Assembly: GCA_965364515.1 (NCBI GenBank)
Contig: CBDTXZ010000087.1
Span: 1 to 12,382, forward strand
DNA length: 12,382 nt
Direction of reading: 5' to 3'
From: JAHEDH01 sp965364515
GTDB lineage: Bacteria > Actinomycetota > Acidimicrobiia > Spongiisociales > ZC4RG35
The position numbers were made by a program, and so were the translations under genes. The notes beneath the pieces were generated by a model, which was not told the origin of the DNA, searched no databases, and was given only the letters and a program-made list of their open reading frames with translations. Below are positions 6,595 through 12,051 of the stretch, piece after piece. Numbering within the stretch: position 1 is the stretch's first letter; every line of letters begins with the position of its first letter.

Positions 6595-7560
6595 TCAGTT
6601 GCCGGCGACCGGATATGCCGTGACCGGATCCGAGATGCCGTCGAGTTCGAGTTGGACGGCATCGCCGATGGCTACGCCGTCCGCCCGCTCGATTCCGTCG
6701 ATCACCGCCTTGGATACCAGCACCTCGCCTCCGTCCGCCGCAGCTGCCAAACGGGCGGCGGCGTTGACCGTTCGACCGAAATAGTCGCCCTCTACACCGA
6801 GCGCCTCGCCGGTGTGGACGCCGATACGAACTCGAAACGGCCAAGATGCCTCGCTGCGCTGGACGGAACGCTGGATCGCCAGGGCCGCCCGGACCCCAGA
6901 AAGCGGACGTTCGAACGCCACCATTGCCCCGTCACCGAGCGTCTTGACGACTTCTCCGTCGTGGGCCGTTGCCACCCGACCCACTTCTGCGAAGTGGCGC
7001 TGAACGACATCACTCCACACCGCGTCCCCGGCCGCCTCGGTGTGGCGCGTCGACGCCTCGATGTCGGAGAACAGAAAGGTCGTAGTCGATGTGCGGAAGC
7101 GGGAACGAAGCGCTCGCTCGAGATCATCGTCGAGCAGCTGACCGAGGCTCATCGGTACAGAGCTTCCAGATGTCTCGTTGATTGGAGACGGCACGGACGC
7201 GTGCCACTGCACGACCTTCCAAGCCCCGGCGTCGAGTCGGAAGACGGCCGTGACCCGGAAGTCAGAAATGAGACCACCTGCGAATGCGGCAGTGGTATCC
7301 GCTGCTGCCCAACCAACGGATCCATCTTCGTGGGCGTCGAGTCGATGGATCGTGAGCGAGTAATCGGTCACGGAAGCCTGGGCGCTGGACACCTCCAACC
7401 CTTCGAGTCCGTAGAACCACTCGGCAGCATCCGACCCGATGAGGAGAGTGTCCTCAGAAGGAAAGATGAGATTCCGCACGGTCGCTTCGTCACCCTGTTC
7501 GAACGCGACGAGCAGCCGCCGCATCACGCTTGCGAGCTCATTCGATCGCCGTGCCATCAT
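6595..7560 (-). CDS. Class III adenylate/guanylate cyclase with N-terminal SnoaL/NTF2-like domain
   Basis: A 321-residue protein from the chosen start. Residues about 1-125 look like a SnoaL/NTF2-like alpha+beta cone: helix RRLLVAFEQGDEATVRNLI, a middle AEWFYGLEGL, and terminal strands FRVTAVFRLDAGAWKVVQWHASV. Residues about 158-320 are a class III cyclase catalytic domain. All expected catalytic residues are visible: metal-binding D166 (FLFSDIEAST) and D210 (KTLGDGAMVAF), base-selecting K206 and D259 (GDYFGRTVN), and transition-state N266 and R270 (VNAAARL). The K/D pair favours ATP, so cAMP is the likely product. No membrane segment is seen, so it should be cytosolic. The frame is open to GTG 7656, with another ATG at 7626; I prefer ATG 7560 because the N-terminal domain begins there. 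It precedes moaE by 74 bp on the same strand, with no obvious functional link. Confidence 0.88.
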   Translation of the reverse strand: MMARRSNELASVMRRLLVAFEQGDEATVRNLIFPSEDTLLIGSDAAEWFYGLEGLEVSSAQASVTDYSLTIHRLDAHEDGSVGWAAADTTAAFAGGLISDFRVTAVFRLDAGAWKVVQWHASVPSPINETSGSSVPMSLGQLLDDDLERALRSRFRTSTTTFLFSDIEASTRHTEAAGDAVWSDVVQRHFAEVGRVATAHDGEVVKTLGDGAMVAFERPLSGVRAALAIQRSVQRSEASWPFRVRIGVHTGEALGVEGDYFGRTVNAAARLAAAADGGEVLVSKAVIDGIERADGVAIGDAVQLELDGISDPVTAYPVAGN

Positions 7561-7672
7561 CGCAGCATGGCAGAACGCGATCGAGTGTGTCGCAAGCGCC
7601 TGGTCACTCGATCGGAGCGTGGCCATCACCCTCGTCGGCAGGGTTCGCCCTCGCACAACTCCACCGACGACA

Positions 7673-7678
7673 TAGGCT
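7673..7678 (+). promoter_or_regulatory. Possible -10 element for the zincin-like gene
   Basis: TAGGCT, the same hexamer as at the LLM gene, lies 10 nt before the ATG at 7689, where no Shine-Dalgarno sequence is visible. It would give a leaderless or nearly leaderless transcript. No good -35 is seen. Confidence 0.35.
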
Positions 7679-7688
7679 TAGCCCAGAA

Positions 7689-8765
7689 ATGAGTGACGAC
7701 CTCTTCTCGAGACTCTTCGAACTGTTCAACCAGCCCGGTGACGTGAACCTCAAGCTCGCCGCCGAGGTGGCACATCACCTCGCGGGCGATCCCGAACCGG
7801 TCGATCCGTGGGCGGCCGAGGAATTCCGCGAACTCACCCGCCTCGCCGAGTTCAGGATGGCCGAGGCCGCTCCGTTCCCCGTCGATCCCGCCACCGACGT
7901 CCTGCCCGTCGATGGGCGAGAGTGGACCGACCGCAACCTCGAAGGCTTCCGATACGTCGCCGAACCGTTCGCCAAGATGATCGATCTCGGCGAAGCCGGA
8001 CCGGCAGCCGAGATGCTCCGACCGCTCGGGCCCGCAATGGTGGGGATGCAGATCGGCACGATGGTCGGGTCCCTCTCCCAATGGGCCATGGCGAGCTTCG
8101 ACGCCGGCGTCCCGATCGATGGCCCGGTCACCTATGTCGTGTCGACGACTGAGAGGGTTGTGGCGGCACACGACCTGGATCCGAAGAACGTACGACTGTG
8201 GGTTGCCCTCAACGAGGTCGCCCACCGGGGGATCTACCGCGTTCCGTTCACCCGCGAGCACCTGGTCGGACTGATCCGCAACTACGCAGACACGCTGAGC
8301 ATGGCACCTCAGAACCTCATGGAGATGATGCAGGGCGTCGACCCGACCGACCCTCAGGCCGGGTTGGACCCCGAGAAACTCGCCTCGATGTTCGACACAC
8401 CCGAGACGAGGGCGGCCCAGGGCGAACTCGCTGCCTTCCTCGGCCTCATTGCCGGCTACCGACAGATCTTGACTCGTCGTGCCGCCGACCAGTTGCTACC
8501 CGACATCGCCCGCCTCGACGAGTTCCGCGACACCGAGCGAGGACTCGACGATCAAGCCGAGTCGTCGGCCTTCGCACCGATCTTCGCGTCGGCCCAGGCG
8601 ATCGCTACCGGCCACCGTTTCTGCGAGGAGGTCGAGCGTCGCTTCGGAGTCGAGGCTCTCGACTCGATCTTCACACAGGACGGCCGCTTCCCCACCGCCG
8701 CCGAAATCGACGATCCCGTCGCATGGGCAGCCCGAGTGCTGCTGAGCGACATCGATCCCACGTAG
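7689..8765 (+). CDS. COG5282/DUF2342 zincin-like metallopeptidase family protein, with altered HExxH
   Basis: A 358-residue soluble, mostly helical protein without a signal peptide. Order and wording match the actinobacterial zincin-like family often labelled F420-biosynthesis-associated or zinc-dependent metalloprotease: FRELTRLAEF near the N terminus, WTDRNLEGFRYV (79-90), a small hydrophobic LGPAMVGMQIGTMVGSLSQWA helix (113-133), then the putative zinc helix VALNEVAHRGIYRVPFTREHL (172-192). The motif reads N175-E-V-A-H179, so the first His ligand of a canonical HExxH is Asn; the codon AAC is one base from CAC. Whether it still binds metal is unknown. Despite the family label, a role in F420 synthesis is not established. 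The start fits both the family N terminus and the -10-like hexamer. It diverges from the cyclase and is followed by a heptamer array. Confidence 0.8.
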   Translation: MSDDLFSRLFELFNQPGDVNLKLAAEVAHHLAGDPEPVDPWAAEEFRELTRLAEFRMAEAAPFPVDPATDVLPVDGREWTDRNLEGFRYVAEPFAKMIDLGEAGPAAEMLRPLGPAMVGMQIGTMVGSLSQWAMASFDAGVPIDGPVTYVVSTTERVVAAHDLDPKNVRLWVALNEVAHRGIYRVPFTREHLVGLIRNYADTLSMAPQNLMEMMQGVDPTDPQAGLDPEKLASMFDTPETRAAQGELAAFLGLIAGYRQILTRRAADQLLPDIARLDEFRDTERGLDDQAESSAFAPIFASAQAIATGHRFCEEVERRFGVEALDSIFTQDGRFPTAAEIDDPVAWAARVLLSDIDPT

Positions 8766-8770
8766 CGCTT

Positions 8771-8805
8771 CCACGCTTCACGCCACACGCTCCACGCCTC
8801 GAGCT
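8771..8805. repeat. Degenerate heptanucleotide tandem array B, after the zincin-like gene
   Basis: Five consecutive 7-nt units: CCACGCT, TCACGCC, ACACGCT, CCACGCC, TCGAGCT. On the minus strand these read as RGCGTGR, the same core as arrays A (second half) and C. It begins 6 nt after the stop codon at 8765. Confidence 0.72.
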
Positions 8806-8858
8806 TCAAGTGATGCGTCCCTGAAGGAGGTCTTGTTGGACTGTGGGCCGACAGCGCG

Positions 8859-8888
8859 TTGCCGGTGTCTCTCCGAACCTCATATCCT
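8859..8888 (+). promoter_or_regulatory. Promoter of the peroxiredoxin gene, probably leaderless
   Basis: TTGCCG (8859-8864) and TATCCT (8883-8888) are separated by 18 nt, and TATCCT ends 8 nt before the ATG at 8897. No Shine-Dalgarno sequence lies directly before that ATG. This is the most complete of the leaderless-type promoters in the window, with both boxes recognisable. Confidence 0.5.
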
Positions 8889-8896
8889 CTTGCGGC

Positions 8897-9358
8897 ATGA
8901 CATTGTCAACCGGCCAGACCGCCCCGAACTTCACGCTTCGAGATCAAAACTTCGAGCAAGTGACCCTGTCGGACTTCGACGGCTCCAAACGTCTCGTCGT
9001 CTTCATCCCACTTGCATTCACGTCGACATGCGAGGGCGAGCTGTGCACAATCAGAGACAATCTCCAAGTCCTTTCCGAGCGCGACACTCAGCTCTTCGTG
9101 ATCACCTGCGACAACATCGCGGTGAATAGACGGTGGGCCGACTCACAGCGGTTCGACTTCCCGATCCTGTCCGATTTCTGGCCGCACGGCGAGACCACGA
9201 AGGCATACGACAGCTTCGATGAGCGAATCGGCGTCCCGATCCGGGCCACTTACACGATCGACGAGGACAGGAAGATCACGGACGTGTTCAGCACCGAGAA
9301 GCTCTCGGTCGCGCGCAACTTCGACGACTACGTCGGGGCACTCGATCGGATCGGCTGA
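8897..9358 (+). CDS. ahpE: AhpE-type peroxiredoxin
   Basis: A 153-residue thioredoxin-fold peroxidase, the same length as Mycobacterium tuberculosis AhpE and alike throughout: GQTAPNFTLRDQN near the start, PLAFTSTCEGEL around the active site, FPILSDFWPHG in the middle. The peroxidatic cysteine is C45, with T42 in the usual TxxC context. A second cysteine at C50 (five residues later, the PrxQ/BCP spacing) could act as resolving cysteine; mycobacterial AhpE has Asp there. A third Cys sits in VITCDN. It should reduce hydrogen peroxide, organic peroxides or peroxynitrite in the cytoplasm, recycled by mycothiol/mycoredoxin or thioredoxin (inference). Start choice: the frame is open to GTG 8843, which has AAGGAGGT 11 nt upstream, but homology begins at ATG 8897. 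Confidence 0.92.
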   Translation: MTLSTGQTAPNFTLRDQNFEQVTLSDFDGSKRLVVFIPLAFTSTCEGELCTIRDNLQVLSERDTQLFVITCDNIAVNRRWADSQRFDFPILSDFWPHGETTKAYDSFDERIGVPIRATYTIDEDRKITDVFSTEKLSVARNFDDYVGALDRIG

Positions 9359-9383
9359 GCGTCACGGAGGTTGACGACGCGGG

Positions 9384-9407
9384 CCGAAACACACTCCGAT
9401 GTTTCGG
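9384..9407. other. Hairpin between convergent peroxiredoxin and tatA genes
   Basis: CCGAAACA (9384-9391) pairs perfectly with TGTTTCGG (9400-9407) around 8 nt. Part of its loop, CACTCC (9392-9397), could instead pair with GGAGTG (9407-9412), giving a competing structure. It lies about 26 bp after the peroxiredoxin stop and could help end or protect that transcript. There is no T tract, so I do not call it an intrinsic terminator. Confidence 0.4.
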
Positions 9408-9464
9408 GAGTGCACTCGGTCAAATGGTCCACATCAGTGGAACGATCAGACTGAGAAAACCGAT

Positions 9465-9481
9465 CCTCAGTTGTTCTGAGG
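9465..9481 (-). terminator. Possible terminator at the 3' end of tatA
   Basis: On the minus strand CCTCAG-AACAA-CTGAGG forms a 6-bp stem with a 5-nt loop, followed five bases later by TTTTCT. The stem contains the tatA stop codon, which is unusual because a terminating ribosome would cover it. Weak evidence. Confidence 0.35.
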
Positions 9482-9649
9482 TGTCTCTGACGACTCGGCC
9501 GTCGTGTCGTCGGACGAGCCTTCCTCGATGCCCTTGCGGAATTCCTTCGCCGATGCTCCGAGCGAGCGGGCGAGTTCCGGCAGTTTGCGGGCACCGAACA
9601 GCAGCACGATGACCACCAAGACGATGATGAGTTCTTGACCTCGAGGCAT
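9467..9649 (-). CDS. tatA: Sec-independent protein translocase subunit TatA
   Basis: A 60-residue protein with the TatA layout: a short N-terminal membrane helix (about residues 6-18, ELIIVLVVIVLLFGA), the conserved FG hinge at residues 18-19, and an amphipathic helix RKLPELARSLGASAKEFRKG (21-40). An acidic, Ser/Thr-rich tail follows (EEGSSDDTTAESSETPQNN). TatA oligomers form the translocation element for folded proteins with twin-arginine signals, together with TatC, which is not in this window. The usual N-terminal polar residue of TatA/E is represented by E6. I chose ATG 9649, with AAGGAG 9 nt upstream; a GTG at 9655 lies only 3 nt from that site and is less likely. It is convergent with the peroxiredoxin gene. 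Confidence 0.93.
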   Translation of the reverse strand: MPRGQELIIVLVVIVLLFGARKLPELARSLGASAKEFRKGIEEGSSDDTTAESSETPQNN

Positions 9650-9675
9650 GAACACAGACTCCTTGCTTGCTCGTC

Positions 9676-9681
9676 ATGATA
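9676..9681 (-). promoter_or_regulatory. Possible -10 element for tatA
   Basis: TATCAT on the minus strand lies 26 nt before the tatA ATG, which leaves room for a short leader with the AAGGAG site. No clear -35 is seen. Confidence 0.35.
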
Positions 9682-9739
9682 GGCCAGGTGTGGAGTTGGC
9701 GCTCAGACGGGTTTACCCGAGGCCGAACGACGGCTTCGT

Positions 9740-10678
9740 TCAGCCGAGCGCCAAAGAGTCCACGACTCGCTGGAGCCGTTCCCTGGTCACGAATCGAACC
9801 CTGGGTTCACGCCGCTCCTTCTCGTACACGGAGAAAGGACCGAACTTGTCGGTGACGAGGAGACCTCGGTCGGCGCCGGCCGACTGGAACTCGAACAGGA
9901 ATCGTGACACGGCGTCGTCGCCCAGCTCTGGATGGTCGCCTGCGGCGTGGGGGATCTCTCGGATGAACGTGCGTGACGCGCCTTTGGTGGCGTACCACGT
10001 GCCTTCCATCGGGCCCTCGCTCACGCCGTAGCCCACCAGAGAGAGCGTGCCCACGACCAGATCGGCGGAGGACATCGTGGCGGGATCGATGCCCTGTGCC
10101 CTCAACCCGGTCTCGATCGCCTTCGGCAGCCGCAGTTCCTTCGCGATCGGCCCGAGGTCGTCACCGGCCGACACGACCGAGCCACCGGCGTCACCCGACC
10201 AGTCGATATCCGCAGCGAGCGGATCCTCGGCGATTGTCGAGAGGCTCAACATCGACGGGGCGTCGGAAGGCTCCGGCAGCTCGCCTGCGGACGGCAGCGA
10301 GGTTCGTCCGACCTCCGATGGCATCGGTCGACCGGCGAATGCGACGACGGTGTCGATGGTCGAGATCGGCACGGAGTGACGCCGCTCTCTGAGCACCTCG
10401 ACCGCCTCTCCGACCAGGAGTTCGGCGAGGACCGAATCGTCACCCTCGGGCAGCGGGACGTCGAAGGTGACGTGCGCCTCGGTCCCAGAGACGTTCATCC
10501 CGACGACATTGGGCCGGGGACCGGACAGATCGATCTCCGGCTCGTCGGGCTCGATGCGCCCGGACTTCTTCGCTTGGGCCTCGGCGGCGCGTGGATCCTT
10601 CTCACGCGCCCTTCGGAGGAGCATGCCGACACCGAACAGCACTGCTGCGATGATGAGCAGAGGAATTGCGAGATCCAC
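9740..10678 (-). CDS. Membrane-anchored protein of unknown function, possible degenerate Mrr-like C-terminal domain
   Basis: A 312-residue protein I do not recognise as a named family. Residues 3-20 form one hydrophobic helix followed by RRAREKDPR, so the bulk should face the cytoplasm. Residues about 55-105 look like a small alpha/beta domain (NVVGMNVSGTEAHVTFDVPL, then LLVGEAVEVLRE). Residues 130-185 are Pro/Ser/Asp-rich and probably flexible. The C-terminal part (206-312) has LVGYGV, SRFLFEFQSAGADRGLLVTD and RVRFVTRERLQRVVDSL; this order resembles the latter half of Mrr/PD-(D/E)XK nuclease folds, where a GxLVT strand follows an alpha helix, but the catalytic D and QxK residues are not recognisable. 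The link is inference from wording only. GTG 10678 has GGGAAAGG about 6 nt upstream. Its neighbours tatA and whiB give no functional clue. Confidence 0.75.
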   Translation of the reverse strand: MDLAIPLLIIAAVLFGVGMLLRRAREKDPRAAEAQAKKSGRIEPDEPEIDLSGPRPNVVGMNVSGTEAHVTFDVPLPEGDDSVLAELLVGEAVEVLRERRHSVPISTIDTVVAFAGRPMPSEVGRTSLPSAGELPEPSDAPSMLSLSTIAEDPLAADIDWSGDAGGSVVSAGDDLGPIAKELRLPKAIETGLRAQGIDPATMSSADLVVGTLSLVGYGVSEGPMEGTWYATKGASRTFIREIPHAAGDHPELGDDAVSRFLFEFQSAGADRGLLVTDKFGPFSVYEKERREPRVRFVTRERLQRVVDSLALG

Positions 10679-10704
10679 TGGAAGCCTTTCCCTGTAGCGA
10701 GGGC

Positions 10705-10755
10705 CCCTGTCGGACAGGGACGCCGGTGATGATTGTACCCGGCGGTCGTCCGCCG
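10705..10755. other. Two hairpins and a possible -10 box between whiB and the membrane protein gene
   Basis: CCCTGT (10705-10710) pairs with ACAGGG (10714-10719) around 3 nt, and CGGCGG (10740-10745) pairs with CCGCCG (10750-10755) around 4 nt. Between them, TACAAT on the minus strand (10732-10737) is a good -10 match for the gene starting at 10678; the first hairpin would then lie in its leader. The second stem lies 9 bp past the whiB stop and may mark its transcript end, although no T tract follows. No clear -35 is seen for TACAAT. Confidence 0.4.
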
Positions 10756-10763
10756 CCTAGCGG

Positions 10764-11039
10764 TCAGGACGCCCGACGAGCCGAGATCATCCGCTCACGG
10801 CGCACCCGGCGGCGCTCGCGCTCCGACATCCCGCCCCAGATCCCGAACTTCTCGCCGTTGATCAACGCGTATTCGAGACAGTCGGACCGGACGTCACATG
10901 CACCGCAGATGGACTTCGCTCGGCGGGTTGAGGCACCACGTTCGGGGAAGAACAGATCGGCGTCCGCTCCGCGACAGTTGGCGTAGTCCTGCCACGAGAG
11001 CCGGTCCACCGCCAGCGCCTCGATGAGCTTGCTCTGCAT
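10764..11039 (-). CDS. whiB: WhiB-family [4Fe-4S] transcriptional regulator (WhiB2/WhmD-like)
   Basis: A 91-residue protein with the four invariant cysteines at C22, C45, C48 and C54 (NCRG, CGAC, SDCLEYAL), which bind a [4Fe-4S] cluster. The beta-turn FGIWGGMSERERR (65-77) and a basic C-terminal tail for DNA contact follow. The wording of LFFPERGASTRRAKSICGAC is closest to the WhiB2/WhmD class, which controls cell division and sporulation genes together with the primary sigma factor or WhiA; class assignment from sequence alone is moderate. I chose ATG 11039, which has GAAGGG 6 nt upstream; ATG 11054 would add five residues (MEGRT). It is divergent from sdhC across a 258-bp region. Confidence 0.94.
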   Translation of the reverse strand: MQSKLIEALAVDRLSWQDYANCRGADADLFFPERGASTRRAKSICGACDVRSDCLEYALINGEKFGIWGGMSERERRRVRRERMISARRAS

Positions 11040-11057
11040 GGTGCGCCCTTCCATCGC

Positions 11058-11067
11058 TGTAATTACA
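11058..11067. promoter_or_regulatory. Palindrome TGTAATTACA in the whiB leader
   Basis: A perfect 10-bp palindrome, strikingly AT-rich for this genome. It lies between the predicted whiB -10 box and the first whiB start codon, where a bound repressor would block transcription. ACAC-CA-GTGT (11065-11074) overlaps its edge. The binding factor is unknown. Confidence 0.4.
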
Positions 11068-11075
11068 CCAGTGTG

Positions 11076-11104
11076 ATCATGGCAGAGCCCGCGCGCGGCG
11101 TCAA
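11076..11104 (-). promoter_or_regulatory. Promoter of whiB
   Basis: On the minus strand TTGACG (11104-11099) and CATGAT (11081-11076) are separated by 17 nt, the optimal sigma-70-type spacing. Transcription would start near 11069, giving a leader of about 30 nt up to ATG 11039 with GAAGGG as ribosome-binding site. The -35 matches five of six consensus bases. Confidence 0.55.
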
Positions 11105-11113
11105 CCCCAAACC

Positions 11114-11141
11114 CCAGTCGATTCCTGGGTCTTCCGACTGG
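11114..11141. promoter_or_regulatory. Inverted repeat in the whiB-sdhC divergent region
   Basis: CCAGTCG (11114-11120) and CGACTGG (11135-11141) are perfect 7-bp inverted arms 14 nt apart, centre to centre 21 nt, about two helical turns. This spacing suits a dimeric regulator reading both half-sites on one face of the DNA. It lies 10 bp upstream of the whiB -35 box. The function is inference. Confidence 0.35.
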
Positions 11142-11198
11142 TTGACGTTCGTCGGCTGCAACGGTGACTCGCAACGCCTTCCGGAGACGACGTCGGTT

Positions 11199-11233
11199 GG
11201 CGTGGGGCGTGGGGCGTGAGACGTGAAGCGTGA
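11199..11233. repeat. Degenerate heptanucleotide tandem array C, upstream of sdhC
   Basis: Five consecutive 7-nt units: GGCGTGG, GGCGTGG, GGCGTGA, GACGTGA, AGCGTGA. The RGCGTGA core matches array A (second half) and the complement of array B. It ends about 30 bp before the likely sdhC -10 box, so it could influence that promoter. Confidence 0.75.
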
Positions 11234-11262
11234 TTGAGCTACGGGAACGCGTTTCGATCCGC

Positions 11263-11268
11263 GATAAT
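11263..11268 (+). promoter_or_regulatory. Possible -10 element for sdhC
   Basis: GATAAT matches five of six bases of the TATAAT consensus and stands out in GC-rich surroundings. A start near 11275 would leave a leader of about 23 nt that includes AGAGG (11287-11291), 6 nt before the GTG. No -35 at proper spacing is evident; TTGAGC (11234-11239) is 23 nt away, which is too far. Confidence 0.4.
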
Positions 11269-11297
11269 CGGGCCAACGAGACGACGAGAGGTGTTGT

Positions 11298-12041
11298 GTG
11301 GCGGTGACCGCTCCTCCGAGCTCCGGGAGCAAGCTCCCTTGGCCGGTTCAGTTCTACAGGTCCGCGGTAGGCAAGAAGTGGGTCATGGCGATCACCGGGA
11401 TCATCCTTCTCGGTTTCGTGCTCGCCCACATGATCGGGAACCTCAAGGTCTACATCGGGTTCCTGCCCGCAGAGGGCGCCTTCGAGATCGACCTGTACGG
11501 AGAGGAGCTACGGCAACTGTTCTTCCCGATCCTCCCGGAGTACGCCGCCCTCTGGTTGCTCCGGATCGGCCTGATCGTCGCCTTCGTCCTCCACCTCCAC
11601 TCCGCCTACGCCCTCACGGTGATGAACCGCAAGGCTCGCCAGATCGGTTATCAGGGCCCCCGGCAGTACCTGGCCGCCGACTACGCATCCCGCACGATGC
11701 GGTGGACGGGAATCATCGTCCTCCTCTACCTGGCGTGGCATCTGGCCGACTTCACCTGGGGCATCGCACCGTTTGCTCCGCCCGGCTGGGAATACGGAGA
11801 GATCTACTCGAACTTCATCGCCTCTTTCTCGAGGGTTCCGGTGGCGATCCTCTACATCGTCGCCAACCTGGCGCTCGGCGTGCACATCTATCACGGCGCC
11901 TGGTCGATGTTCCAGAGCCTCGGCGTGAACAACCCCAAGTTCAACGCCTGGCGCAGGTACTTCGCCATCGCATTCGCCGCCGTGATCGTCATCGCCAACG
12001 TGAGCTTCCCGATCGCCGTGCTCACCGGCCTCGTCTCTTGA
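11298..12041 (+). CDS. sdhC: Succinate dehydrogenase cytochrome b558 subunit SdhC
   Basis: A 247-residue integral membrane protein of the single-subunit diheme cytochrome b type (as in Bacillus SdhC), anchoring SdhAB and passing electrons to the quinone. Five membrane helices are expected, about 28-50, 82-108, 135-155, 180-206 and 220-243. Histidines suited to heme ligation lie inside helices: H44 (VLAHMIGN), H99/H101 (VLHLHSAYAL), H148 (YLAWHLADF) and H196/H199 (LGVHIYHGAWSMF). The opening FYRSAVGKKWVMAITGIILLGFVLAHMIGNL is typical of actinobacterial members. GTG 11298 has AGAGG 6 nt upstream. sdhA follows 10 bp later, so this is the first gene of an sdhCA(B) operon. Confidence 0.94.
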   Translation: MAVTAPPSSGSKLPWPVQFYRSAVGKKWVMAITGIILLGFVLAHMIGNLKVYIGFLPAEGAFEIDLYGEELRQLFFPILPEYAALWLLRIGLIVAFVLHLHSAYALTVMNRKARQIGYQGPRQYLAADYASRTMRWTGIIVLLYLAWHLADFTWGIAPFAPPGWEYGEIYSNFIASFSRVPVAILYIVANLALGVHIYHGAWSMFQSLGVNNPKFNAWRRYFAIAFAAVIVIANVSFPIAVLTGLVS

Positions 12042-12051
12042 GGAGCAGACC

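Noticed and set aside
7561..7656. N-terminal extension of the cyclase to 7626 or 7656
   Set aside because: The added residues show no resemblance to the SnoaL-like domain and would leave only 32 bp between two divergent genes. I cannot exclude it, since no strong ribosome-binding site supports any of the starts.
6511..7692. 393-codon plus-strand frame opposite the cyclase
   Set aside because: Antisense shadow of a gene with intact catalytic motifs.
9780..9815. tRNA T-arm-like sequence (ATCGAACCCTGGGTTC)
   Set aside because: It lies inside the unknown membrane protein gene, and no D-arm, anticodon arm or acceptor stem can be built around it.
11246..11264. T-arm-like CGCG-TTTCGATC-CGCG hairpin before sdhC
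   Set aside because: Only a 4-bp stem and no remaining cloverleaf; it overlaps the sdhC promoter region.
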